From UBA8828 sp046315175 (GTDB lineage: Bacteria > Verrucomicrobiota > Verrucomicrobiia > Opitutales > UBA953), in assembly GCA_046315175.1 (NCBI GenBank), contig JBKDBK010000045.1:1-41711 (forward strand): DNA of 41,711 bases, written 5' to 3'. Below the pieces are notes generated by a model, which was not told the DNA's origin, ran no database searches, and saw only the letters and a program-made list of their open reading frames with translations. Both the position numbers and the translations under genes were made by a program. Positions 30,626 through 39,400 of the stretch are shown here, one piece after another (the stretch's first letter is position 1; each line of letters begins with the position of its first letter).

Positions 30626-31962
30626 CGCCGCTCCGGCAGGAACTCGAGCTCCCGGCCGCGCGGCGCGTCCTCGCGGAGACGGCCGGCCTCCCAGGCCACG
30701 TGGCCGTTGACGAGCGTCATCTCCACCGTGGAGCCGAAGACGTGGCCCTCGAAGGGGGACCAGCCGCACTTGTAGAGCAGGCTGTCGCGCGTGACCGCGG
30801 TGGGCTTGTTCGGGTCGACCAGCACGAGGTCGGCCCACATGCCCGGCCGGATGAAGCCGCGGTCGACGACGCCGAAGAGCTCGGCCGGGGCGTGGCAGGC
30901 GCGCGTGACCAGCGTCTCGAGGCTCAGCACCCCCTGCTTCCAGAGGTCGAGCTGGATGAGCAGGCTGTGCTGGACGAGCGGCAGGCCGGCCGGGGCCTTG
31001 AAGTAGGGCTGGGCCTTCTCCTCCGCGGTGTGGGGCGCGTGGTCGGTGGCGATGACGTCGATGCGGCCCTCGGCGACGGCGCGGCGGATGGCGGCGCGGT
31101 CGGCCGGCTCCTTGATCGAGGGGTTGCACTTGATGCGGTTGCCCAGGGCGGCGTAGTCGCGGTCGTCGAACCAGAGGTGGTGGACGCAGGCCTCGGCGGT
31201 GACGCGCTTGCCCTTGACCGGGCCGGGGGCGAAGAGCGACGCCTCCTCGGCGGTGGTCAGGTGCAGGACGTGGAGCCGGGCGTTGGTCCGCCGGGCTAGG
31301 TTGATGGCGAGGAGGGTCGACTTGTAGCACGCCTCGCGCCCGCGGATGCGGGCGTGCTCGGCGGGCGGGACCTCCTCGCCCCAGCGGGCCCGCGCGCCCG
31401 CCTCGCCCGCCTTGACCATGGGGTTGTCCTCGCAATGGGTGGCGATGGGGACGGGGGACTTGGCGAAGATGCGCTCGAGGGCGGCGGGGTCCTCGACCAG
31501 CAGGTCGCCGGTGGAGGAGCCCATGAAGATCTTCACGCCGCAGACGCGGCGGGTGTCGAGCCGCTGGATCTCCTCGATGTTGTGCGCGCTGGCGCCGAGG
31601 AAGAAGGAGAAGTTGGCGGGGGAGACGGCCGCCGCGCGGGCGAACTTCGGCTCGAGGGCGGCCCGCGACACCGCGTTGGGCACGGTGTTGGGCATCTCCA
31701 TGAAGGAGGTCACCCCGCCCGCCAGCGCCGCGCGCGACTCGGTGGCGATCTCGCCCTTGTGGGTGAGGCCGGGCTCGCGGAAGTGGACCTGGTCGTCGAT
31801 CAGCCCGGGCAGGAGGAGCTTGCCCCGCGCGTCGACCTCGCGGTCGGCCCCGCCGGTGACCGGCCCGACGTCGGCGATGCGCCCGTCGCGCACAAGGACG
31901 TCCGTCACGCGCCGCTTGCCGTCGGTGACCACCTCGGCGTCTCGGAAGATCAGGGATCCCAT
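30622..31962 (-). CDS. pyrC: Dihydroorotase (amidohydrolase family)
   Basis: A 446-residue metal-dependent enzyme that would close carbamoyl-aspartate to dihydroorotate in pyrimidine synthesis. Landmarks are LLLPGLIDDQVHFREPGLTH, GVTSFMEMPNT, VKIFMGSSTG (candidate carboxylated Lys), ATHCEDN, LHVLHLTTAEE and IATDHAPHT. The usual DxHxH metal motif reads D-D-Q-V-H, so the first His is Gln58, as I recall for Bacteroidota-type dihydroorotases. Allantoinase is a less likely alternative. ATG 31962 is preferred to the in-frame start at 31980 because of promoter spacing. tgt follows with a 4-nt overlap. Confidence 0.9.
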   Translation of the reverse strand: MGSLIFRDAEVVTDGKRRVTDVLVRDGRIADVGPVTGGADREVDARGKLLLPGLIDDQVHFREPGLTHKGEIATESRAALAGGVTSFMEMPNTVPNAVSRAALEPKFARAAAVSPANFSFFLGASAHNIEEIQRLDTRRVCGVKIFMGSSTGDLLVEDPAALERIFAKSPVPIATHCEDNPMVKAGEAGARARWGEEVPPAEHARIRGREACYKSTLLAINLARRTNARLHVLHLTTAEEASLFAPGPVKGKRVTAEACVHHLWFDDRDYAALGNRIKCNPSIKEPADRAAIRRAVAEGRIDVIATDHAPHTAEEKAQPYFKAPAGLPLVQHSLLIQLDLWKQGVLSLETLVTRACHAPAELFGVVDRGFIRPGMWADLVLVDPNKPTAVTRDSLLYKCGWSPFEGHVFGSTVEMTLVNGHVAWEAGRLREDAPRGRELEFLPERR

Positions 31963-31968
31963 GCGCCT

Positions 31969-31997
31969 ATCCGAGCCCAACGGCCGGAGGTAGGCAA
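31969..31997 (-). promoter_or_regulatory. Putative leaderless-type promoter of pyrC-tgt
   Basis: Minus strand: TTGCCT (31992-31997), 17 nt, TCGGAT (31969-31974), 6 nt, ATG 31962. Confidence 0.35.
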
Positions 31998-32013
31998 GCG
32001 AGAGCGGACGGTC

Positions 32014-32571
32014 TCAGAGGACGGTGCCCTCGGGCCGGACGACCCCCTGGGGGTTCATGTCCTGCCCGTTGACGCGGAAATGGAAGACGCCGTTGGCGTC
32101 GAACTCGCGCTCATACTCGACGATTTGCTTCTTTTCCTCGGGGTAGAGGCGCTTCTTGAGGTCGACCAGCTCGCGGACAAGCTTGCGGCACTCCTCGGGG
32201 GGCGGGGCGACGATTTCCTTCGTCGCGGGGTGCCGGAGGTTCGAGATGACCTTGAAGGCCTCCTCCTCCCCCTCGGGGCCCTTGATGGCCGCGTTCCACA
32301 TCAGCTGGGAGATGTTGGTGGCGCCGATGATGGCCTGGCGGTTCTCATGCACCGCCTTGGGTCCGACCGGCTTGGCGTCGATCAGGCCCTTGAGCAGGCC
32401 CGTCTCCATGGTGTAGCGCTTCCACTTCTCGCCCAGCTCGATGTCGTGCCGGATGCGGAAGCCGGGCTTGTCCTCGCGGGGCAGGGGAGCCTTGGGCACG
32501 AAGCCGACGGGCTTGGGGCTGCGGTTGCCGAAGGCGCCGACGGTGCGTTTGCGGGAGCGGGGGGCGGACAT
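32014..32571 (-). CDS. Conserved-looking hypothetical cytoplasmic protein
   Basis: A 185-residue protein without signal peptide or membrane segments. The N-terminal 35 residues are basic and Pro-rich (MSAPRSRKRTVGAFGNRSPK). A mixed helical region follows with IRHDIELGEKWKRYTMETG, AIIGATNISQLMWNAAIKG and LVRELVDLKKRLYPEEKKQ. The end is a possible beta hairpin (GVFHFRVNGQDMNPQGVV). I do not recognise the family. It is upstream of pyrC with a 51-bp gap and divergent from sdaAB. A GGAGGAAAGG run lies about 25 nt before the start, too far for a normal Shine-Dalgarno site. Confidence 0.65.
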   Translation of the reverse strand: MSAPRSRKRTVGAFGNRSPKPVGFVPKAPLPREDKPGFRIRHDIELGEKWKRYTMETGLLKGLIDAKPVGPKAVHENRQAIIGATNISQLMWNAAIKGPEGEEEAFKVISNLRHPATKEIVAPPPEECRKLVRELVDLKKRLYPEEKKQIVEYEREFDANGVFHFRVNGQDMNPQGVVRPEGTVL

Positions 32572-32617
32572 GGGGGCGCCTCAAGCAAAGGCAGCCTTTC
32601 CTCCGGAGCAAGTAGGA

Positions 32618-32645
32618 TTGATTGTCAGCGGTGGCTTCCCATCCT
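32618..32645 (+). promoter_or_regulatory. Putative leaderless-type promoter of sdaAB
   Basis: TTGATT (32618-32623), 16 nt, CATCCT (32640-32645), 7 nt, GTG 32653. Confidence 0.35.
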
Positions 32646-32652
32646 GCTTGGC

Positions 32653-33327
32653 GTGGACCTTTCGGCATTCGACATCATCGGCCCCAGCATGGTCGGTCCC
32701 TCCAGTTCCCACACCGCCGGAGTGGTCCGCCTTGGCCAGGTCGCCCGGGCGCTTCTCGGAGGCGTCGCGCCCACGCGGGCCGACGTCGGCCTGCACGGTT
32801 CGCTGGCGGCAACCGGGGCGGGCCATGCGACCGACCGGGGCATGGCCGCGGGGCTCATGGGCTGGGCTCCGGATGACGAGCGACTCAAGGACGCCCTTGC
32901 CGCCGCCGTCTCCGCCGGCCTCGAGCTCGCCTTCTCGGCCGTCGATCTCGGCGAGGCCGCCCACCCCAACAGCGTCCGCCTGTCGCTAAAGGCGGCCGGG
33001 GGCGCGGGCGTCTCCCTCCTCGGCGCCTCGGTCGGCGGGGGTTCCATCCTGGTGTCGGAGGTCGACGGCTTCCCCACCCGCATCACCGGGGAGCTGGACA
33101 CCCTCGTGATCTGGCACCTGGACCAACCCGGATTCCTCGCCAAGGTGACCGGGCTCCTGGCCTGCGCCGAGGCCAACATCGCCTCCATCCAGACTTCCCG
33201 CCGCACCCGCGGAGACGAGGCGCTGACCCGCATCGAGGTCGACTCGCCTCCCTTGCCCGAGGTTGTCGCCGTCCTGCGCCTGATACGCGGCGTCGAGCGC
33301 GTCGCCCACCTTCCCGCCCTGAGCTGA
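32653..33327 (+). CDS. sdaAB: L-serine dehydratase, iron-sulfur type, beta subunit
   Basis: A 224-residue subunit of the [4Fe-4S] L-serine ammonia-lyase that turns L-serine into pyruvate and ammonia. The N-terminal part DIIGPSMVGPSSSHTAGVVR is the family hallmark. The C-terminal 75 residues are an ACT domain (VIWHLDQPGFLAKVTGLLAC onward), typical of the Bacillus-type beta chain and possibly binding serine. The frame is open far upstream, but GTG 32653 gives the normal start and length. The alpha subunit starts 2 nt after the stop. Confidence 0.95.
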   Translation: MDLSAFDIIGPSMVGPSSSHTAGVVRLGQVARALLGGVAPTRADVGLHGSLAATGAGHATDRGMAAGLMGWAPDDERLKDALAAAVSAGLELAFSAVDLGEAAHPNSVRLSLKAAGGAGVSLLGASVGGGSILVSEVDGFPTRITGELDTLVIWHLDQPGFLAKVTGLLACAEANIASIQTSRRTRGDEALTRIEVDSPPLPEVVAVLRLIRGVERVAHLPALS

Positions 33328-33329
33328 CC

Positions 33330-34235
33330 ATGGAGGCCTCGCTCGACTACGCCAAGGCCGCCCGGATGCTGGAGCTGTGCGGCGAGCACGGCATCGGCCT
33401 CGGCGAGCTCGCCCTCCGTCGCGAGGCTCGCGAGCGGGGGGAGGATCCCGGTCGGCTCCGCGAGCGCATGCTCGGGCATTATCGGACGATGCGCGAGAGC
33501 ATCCGCAAGGGTCTCGCCCTGCGCGGCCTGTCGCCGAGCGGACTGAGCGGGGGCGATGCCGCCCGCCTCGAGGCGTACGCGGCCGGCCCCGACCCGCTGC
33601 TCGGCGCCGACTTTGCCCGGCTGATGGCCTACGGCTTCGCCGTCCTGGAGGTCAACGCGCAGTTCGGCCGCATCGTCGCCACGCCCACCGCGGGCTCGGC
33701 CGGCATCGTGCCGGCCTGCCTGCTGTTGCTGGAGGAGACCCGGGGTGTGCCCGAGGACCGGCTCGCCGACGCGCTCTTCGCGGCGGCCGCCGTCGGGGTC
33801 GTCATCGGTCGCAACGCCTCGTTCTCGGGCGCCCAGGGCGGGTGTCAGGCGGAGGTCGGAAGCGCCTCCTGCATGGCCGCCGCCGCGGTGACGGAGGCGC
33901 TCGGCGGCACCCCCGCCCAGGCCTGCGATGCCGGGGCCTTTGCCCTGATGAACACGCTCGGCATGGTTTGCGACCCCATCGGCGGCTACGTCGAGGTGCC
34001 CTGCGTCAGCCGCAACGGGATGTTCGCCGTCCATGCCTATCAGGCCGCGGTCCTCGCCCTCGCCGGGGTGAGGTGCGTGGTGCCCCTTGACGATGTCGTC
34101 CTGGCCATGCGCGACATCGGCCGGCGCTTGCCGAGGGCCCTCAAGGAGACCGCCCTCGGGGGCTTGGCCGTTACCCCCACCGGCCTGCGTTACCCGCCGC
34201 GACCGGTGGTCCCCCCTGGCCCTTCCGCCGTTTAG
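33330..34235 (+). CDS. sdaAA: L-serine dehydratase, iron-sulfur type, alpha subunit
   Basis: A 301-residue catalytic subunit that carries the oxygen-sensitive [4Fe-4S] cluster. The three cluster cysteines expected in this family are visible: Cys172 in GAQGGCQAEVG, Cys214 in LGMVCDPIGG and Cys225 in EVPCVSRN. ATPTAGSAGIVPA, the conserved loop, is at about 117-129. With the beta subunit it forms a serine catabolic unit. A phosphoserine phosphatase-like gene lies 0.6 kb downstream on the other strand, so serine synthesis and breakdown genes are neighbours. Confidence 0.96.
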   Translation: MEASLDYAKAARMLELCGEHGIGLGELALRREARERGEDPGRLRERMLGHYRTMRESIRKGLALRGLSPSGLSGGDAARLEAYAAGPDPLLGADFARLMAYGFAVLEVNAQFGRIVATPTAGSAGIVPACLLLLEETRGVPEDRLADALFAAAAVGVVIGRNASFSGAQGGCQAEVGSASCMAAAAVTEALGGTPAQACDAGAFALMNTLGMVCDPIGGYVEVPCVSRNGMFAVHAYQAAVLALAGVRCVVPLDDVVLAMRDIGRRLPRALKETALGGLAVTPTGLRYPPRPVVPPGPSAV

Positions 34236-34263
34236 TCTTTAAGGTCGGCGGCTTGTCCCCATC

Positions 34264-34803
34264 GTGCAGCGGATTCCCGTGGCCGACTACAGCAAGATCC
34301 TCGCCGCCCATCGCCGCAACCAGCTGGCCGAGCCCATCGCCCTCCCCCGCGGCACCCACCGGTTCTTCTCCACCGAGCTCCTGCCCCTTCCGGTCGAGAA
34401 GGTCTTCCCCTTCTTCTCCGACGCGCGCAACCTCGAGGCGATCACCCCGCCCGAGCTCCGCTTCCGCATCCTCACCCCCACCCCGATCGAGATGCGCGAG
34501 GGCGCGCTGATCGACTACCGCCTCAAGCTGCACGGCCTCGGCTTCCGCTGGCGCACGCGCATCGCCCACTGGGATCCCCCGCACGGCTTCGTCGACGAGC
34601 AGCTCAAGGGGCCCTACGCCTTCTGGCACCACACCCACAACTTCTACGACGAGGGCGGCAAGACGCGCATGGACGACGAGGTGCTCTACCGCCTGCCGCT
34701 CTGGCCGCTCGGCGAGGTCGCCTATCCCTGGGTCTCGCGCCAGGTCGACCGCATCTTCGCCTACCGTCGCCGGAAGATCCGCCAGCTGCTCGGGCTGGCC
34801 TGA
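34264..34803 (+). CDS. SRPBCC (START-like) family protein
   Basis: A 179-residue protein. The core from about residue 30 (THRFFSTELLPLPVEKVFPFFSDARNLEAITPPELRF split by short loops) has the typical start of SRPBCC ligand-binding domains. FRWRTRIAHWDPPHGFVDEQ, the FWHHTHNFYDEGGKTRMDDEVLYRLP strand pair and a C-terminal helix follow. Such proteins bind hydrophobic ligands or act as cyclases; no ligand can be named here. GTG 34264 is the only good start; the first 30 residues are an extra N-terminal helix. The stop lies 3 nt from the convergent serB-like stop, with no terminator between. Confidence 0.8.
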   Translation: MQRIPVADYSKILAAHRRNQLAEPIALPRGTHRFFSTELLPLPVEKVFPFFSDARNLEAITPPELRFRILTPTPIEMREGALIDYRLKLHGLGFRWRTRIAHWDPPHGFVDEQLKGPYAFWHHTHNFYDEGGKTRMDDEVLYRLPLWPLGEVAYPWVSRQVDRIFAYRRRKIRQLLGLA

Positions 34804-34806
34804 GGC

Positions 34807-35448
34807 TCAGGCCCCGAGCAAGGCCGGGAGCTCGGCGAAGGAGCGGATGAAGGCGTCGGCTCCGGCCCTGACCCTGGGCCGGTCGGCGTAGCGGCCGAAG
34901 CCGATGACGCGGTCGGCGTCGCCCCTGACCTCGAGGTCGCTGGCGCCGTCGCCGACCATGACCACCTCGTCCGCGCCCAGCTCGGCGCGCAGTCGCCGGG
35001 CGACCGCGTTCTTGCCGCGCGAGCGGCAGGTCGGGGCCGACTCGTCGAAACCGGCGTAGGCGCCGTCGGCTTGGAAGCGCAGCCCGACCGCCTCGACCCT
35101 CTCGATGCCGAGGGAGCGGGCGAGGGGCAGGATGGCCTCGGTGAAGCCGCCGCTGACGATCGCGACCCGCCAGCCGGCCGCGCGGATGCGGCGCAGGGCG
35201 TCCGCCGCGTCGGGCTCAACCGTTGCGAGATACTTGGCCGCGACGGCGTCGACCTCCGACCGGGTCGGCCGGATGAGGTCGAGGCGCCGGGCGAAGACGG
35301 TCTCGAGCGGCGTGCCGCCGTCCATCGCCTCGTTGGTCATCCGCTCCACCTCGGCGAAGACCGAGGGGCCGCGCAGCCGGCCCAGCTCGTCGATGCCCTC
35401 CACGGCGGAGAGCGTCGAGTCGCAGTCGATGAGCAGCAGGCGGGCCAT
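34807..35448 (-). CDS. serB: Phosphoserine phosphatase-like HAD hydrolase
   Basis: A 213-residue HAD-superfamily phosphatase, probably the last step of serine synthesis (phosphoserine to serine). Motif I is LIDCDSTLSAVEGIDELG with Asp8 as nucleophile and Asp10 as acid/base. Motif II Ser is in AIVSGGFTEAI. The Lys motif is in SRGKNAVARRL and the final acidic motif is VMVGDGASDLEV. The VEGIDELG segment is close to known SerB proteins. The frame extends upstream, but ATG 35448 places motif I at the N-terminus as usual. The nearby sdaAB-sdaAA genes strengthen the serine assignment; another phosphomonoester substrate remains possible. Confidence 0.85.
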   Translation of the reverse strand: MARLLLIDCDSTLSAVEGIDELGRLRGPSVFAEVERMTNEAMDGGTPLETVFARRLDLIRPTRSEVDAVAAKYLATVEPDAADALRRIRAAGWRVAIVSGGFTEAILPLARSLGIERVEAVGLRFQADGAYAGFDESAPTCRSRGKNAVARRLRAELGADEVVMVGDGASDLEVRGDADRVIGFGRYADRPRVRAGADAFIRSFAELPALLGA

Positions 35449-35501
35449 CCCAGCCGATGAAGGGCAAGCCCGCCCCGGACGAAAGGCCAAAAGCGGCCGA
35501 C

Positions 35502-36326
35502 CTATCGAATCGGGGTTTCCAGCGCTGTCGCGACCCGGGTGACGAAGCTCCGGAGGCGCTCCGGGCAGGCCTGTCTCCAGCCGGCAAGGTGGTCGGCCAG
35601 AGAAACGTCGGGCTCCGGCCTCCTCCCTCGGTTGAGGTAGACCATCGCCTCCCATCCCGCGGGCTCGGCCTCGAAGAGGGGCAGGAGGCGGGCGGCGATG
35701 ACATTGTTGAGCGGGCGGTTGACGGCGTTGGCCCGCATCTCCGCCTCATGCCGCCGCAGCCACGGCCGCAGGTGGGCGTCGGGCGGCAGGTCTCGGGCCG
35801 ACTCCTCCAGGCGCTGGGCGGCGTAGGCGGCAAGCGAGGGTGCGTAGCCCTTCCAGTTCGGGTAGGGCGGCGCCGAGTCCCATTCCCTCGCCATCGCCCG
35901 GAGGGCGAAGAGCGAGGCGGTCTCGCAGAGGGATTCCTCGAGCCACAGGTTGGCGTGGTGGCCGTTGCCCGACAGCTCGCCCGGCGCCCGGGTGTGGCGG
36001 GCGAGGACGTGGCCGAACTCGTGCGCGAACTGGAAGGTGAGCTGCGACCAGAGGTTGCCGCGGCTGCTCACGCCAACCCGCGCGCGCCCCTCGGGCGTTC
36101 GCTCGTGCAGGGCGATGGGGCCTTCCTTCCGGTGAAAAAGGTCGATGCCCGGCCCGGCCAGGCGCGCCTCGCCGCAATGGCGCCAGATGACGCCCGAGGC
36201 CGAGCGGGCGACCGCGAGGACGTCGGCGGGCTGCGCCCCGAAGTCGGAGACCACCCGGATTTCCGGCGCACCCTCCGCCGACGCCGCGGCAAGGACGAGC
36301 AAGGTCAGTGCGAGTCGCCGAATCAC
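35502..36326 (-). CDS. Secreted HExxH metallopeptidase-like protein
   Basis: A 274-residue exported protein. GTG 36326 gives a clean signal peptide (about 1-19, MIRRLALTLLVLAAASAEG); the in-frame ATG 36383 would place 19 extra residues before it. The zinc-binding motif is HEFGH (102-106) in FQFAHEFGHVLARHTR. ANLWLEESLCETASLF follows and offers Glu131 or Glu135 as third ligand, a gluzincin-like order. The rest is helical. The substrate is unknown; it may be a cell-surface peptidase or an inactive relative. It is divergent from the large PVC protein. Confidence 0.78.
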   Translation of the reverse strand: MIRRLALTLLVLAAASAEGAPEIRVVSDFGAQPADVLAVARSASGVIWRHCGEARLAGPGIDLFHRKEGPIALHERTPEGRARVGVSSRGNLWSQLTFQFAHEFGHVLARHTRAPGELSGNGHHANLWLEESLCETASLFALRAMAREWDSAPPYPNWKGYAPSLAAYAAQRLEESARDLPPDAHLRPWLRRHEAEMRANAVNRPLNNVIAARLLPLFEAEPAGWEAMVYLNRGRRPEPDVSLADHLAGWRQACPERLRSFVTRVATALETPIR

Positions 36327-36444
36327 GCCGCATCTTGCCCCGGCTCGTCCCTCCTGGGAAGGGCCAAAGGATCGTCCCTGCAACGCCCTTGCCCCGCGGA
36401 TTCGGCTTGGAACCGCCCACCCCAGGACAAGTCATAACTGCGTC

Positions 36445-39400
36445 ATGCTCACCCAAGCTCCTCCGGGCTGGGTCGCGGTCGTCCTGGCCGCCGCCCTGCT
36501 CTCCGCCCAGTCCCCTCCGGGGGGTCTCCCCCCCGAGCCTGTTCCCCAGGCTGTCACCGCCAAGATCGACCTCATCCAGGCCTTCCGCGACGGGGGGATG
36601 TCGATCTACCTCAACCCCAAGGCCGACGTCATCGACGACCCGAAGGAGGTCTTCAGCGTCACGCCCGACGGCCAGCTGCGCGTCAGCGGCAAGGCCTACG
36701 GCGGTCTCACCACCAAGGCCGCCTACAAGGACTACCACCTGGTCTGCGAGTACAAGTGGGGCCCCCGGACCTGGGGCAAGCGCGAGAAGGCCAGCCGCGA
36801 CAGCGGGGTGCTCGTCCACTGCTTCGGGCCCGATGGCGCCAACGGCGGCGCCTGGTTGGCCAGCCATGAGGCCCAGATCATCGAGGGCGGCACCGGCGAC
36901 TACCTCGCCCTCACCTCCCGGGCGCCCGACGGAACCCTGCTGCAGGTCTCGGCCATGATGGAGGCCGTGCGGCCCAAGGGGCGTGGCGGCATGGTCTGGG
37001 TGCCCGACGCGCCTCGGGTCAAGGTCACCGGCGGCCGGGTCGACTGGCAGTTCCGCGACCCCGCCTGGCGCGACGTGATCGGCTTCCGCGGCAAGGCCGA
37101 CGTCGAGTCGCCCTACGGCGAGTGGACGCGCCTCGAGGTCATCGCCAAGGGCGATTACCTCGAGTTCCGCGTCAACGGCGTCCTCGTCAACCGCGCCTTC
37201 GAGTGCAAGCCCTCCTCGGGCCGCATCCAGCTCCAGACCGAGGCCGCGGAGATGTTCGTGCGCCGCTACGAGCTGCACCCGCTGGGCGGCTTCAAGGAGA
37301 CCTGGCCGCCCGCCAAGCCGGGCAAGGACGCCGGGGCGCGCCACGCGCCCGAGGGCGTGCCGCCCCATGTGGCGCGTCCCCTCGAGCAGCTCGCCGCCCC
37401 GGGCGCGTCCGCCGGGACCGTCCCTCCGTACGTCGCCCCCGAGGGCTTTGAGCTGATCCGCGCCGCCCACGCCGGCATGGTCGCGCACCCGACCCTCGGG
37501 TGCGTCGACCCCCGGGGTCGCCTCTTCGTCGGCGATTCCCCGGGCACCACCTGGGGCGCGGCCCAGCACGAGAAGGCCAAGGCCGGCCGCATCGTGATGA
37601 TGGAGGACCGCGACGCCGACGGCGTCTTCGACCGCAGCACGGTCTTCGCCGACGGGCTGACCGTGCCCAAGGGAGGCTGCTGGCTCGGGGACAGCCTTTA
37701 CGTCGCCTCGCCCCCGGGCATCTGGAAGCTCACCGACGCCGACGGGGACGGCTTCGCCGAGGGCCGCCGCCTGATGGTCGGCGGCTTCAAGTGGACCGCC
37801 AACGGCGCCGACGTCCACGGCCCCTGGGCGCACCCCGACGGCCGTCTCTACTGGACTCACGGCCGCAAGGGGCACGATGTGCGCCAGGCCGACGGCACCC
37901 CCGTCCACTCCGGCCTGCACAGCGGGCTCTGGTCGATGAACCCCGACGGCTCCGATGTGCGTTGGCACGCGTTCGCCGCGGCCGACAACCCCACCGGCAT
38001 CGCGATCACGGAGCAGGGCGACATCCTTGGCACCGTCAACCTCCACTTCGGCGTCCCGCGCTCCGACACCGTCCTGCTCTGGCAGCTCGGCGCCATGTAC
38101 GAGCGCCCCGACTACGCCCGCCTCAACGCCGGCCTCTTCCGCGCCCACGAGCGCATGCCCCTCCTTCACGACCTCGGCCACCGCGTCCCCTCCGGCTGCG
38201 ACCTCTGGACGCGCGCCAACGACCTCGCCCCCGCTGGACGCCCCTGGTCCGCCCACCCTTCCGCCCGCCAACTCCTCGTCAGCCTCTACAACTCCAAGCA
38301 GATCCTCCGTCTCGAGCTCACCCCCGAGGGCGCCTCCTACCGCGCCACCGAACACCCCTTTCTCACGCTCAAGGCCGACGGCATCCACCTCACCGACGTC
38401 ATCGAGGCGCCCGACGGCTCCCTGCTCGTCCTCGACACCGGCACCTGGTACCCGCACTGCCCCTCCAGCCTGAAGTCCTCCGGCACCAAGCCCGGCGCCA
38501 TCTACCGCCTCCGTCCCGCCAAGCCGGGCGCCTTCGCCCACATCGACCGCACCCCCTCGCTCAAGCCGCGGACACCCGGGGCCCTCGCCCAGGCCATCCT
38601 CGGCCCCGATGCAGCCGCGTCCCGCCGAGCGCTCGAGGAAGCCGCCTTCCGCCGCCTGGCCGACCCCGCCATCCGCGCCGCCCTCCTCGACCTGCTCGCC
38701 CGCCCCCTCGATCCCTACCTGGAGCACGCCGCCCTCCACGCGCAGCACCTCGTGGGCGCGCCCGACATCGCCCTGCTCAAGGCTGGCGATTCCCCTCTCC
38801 GCCAAGGCCGCCTCCTGCGCGTCCTCTCCCAGACCAAGGGCGTCCCTTCCGAGCCCCTGCTCGACTTCGCCCTCGCCCATCTCGACTCCCCCGAGCCCTC
38901 GCTCGCGCGTCGCGCCACGCTCGCCCTTGAGGTCGACCGAGCCGCCTCCGCCCGTCTCCAACCCTTGCTCAACACCTGGCTGTCCGGCGCGCAACTGACC
39001 GCCCCCCGGCTCGCCGCGCTCGCCAATCTCGCCGACCTCCTCGCCTCCGAACCCGTCCTCGAGCCTGTCGTCGCCGTCGCCCTCTCGCATGCCGCCCCCG
39101 AGGTCCGCTCGCTCGCCCTCCGCGCCGTCGCCGCCCGATCGAGGGGCGGCTCGCCCGAGGCTTGGCGCGCGCCCCTGCTCAGGCTGCTCGCCGAGTCGCC
39201 CTCGCCCCTCGTGATCGACGCCGCCGCCAAGGTGCGCCACCGCTCGCTCGATCCCGCGCTGCGCGCGCTGTCCGAGGACGCGGCCCGGCCCAAGGCCGTC
39301 CGCCTCAAGGCGCTCCTCGCGCTCTCCGGATCCGACGCCTCGCGCCTCGAGACCGCCGCCTTCGACCTTCTCCTCGACCTGCTCGGGGATGCCTCCGACG

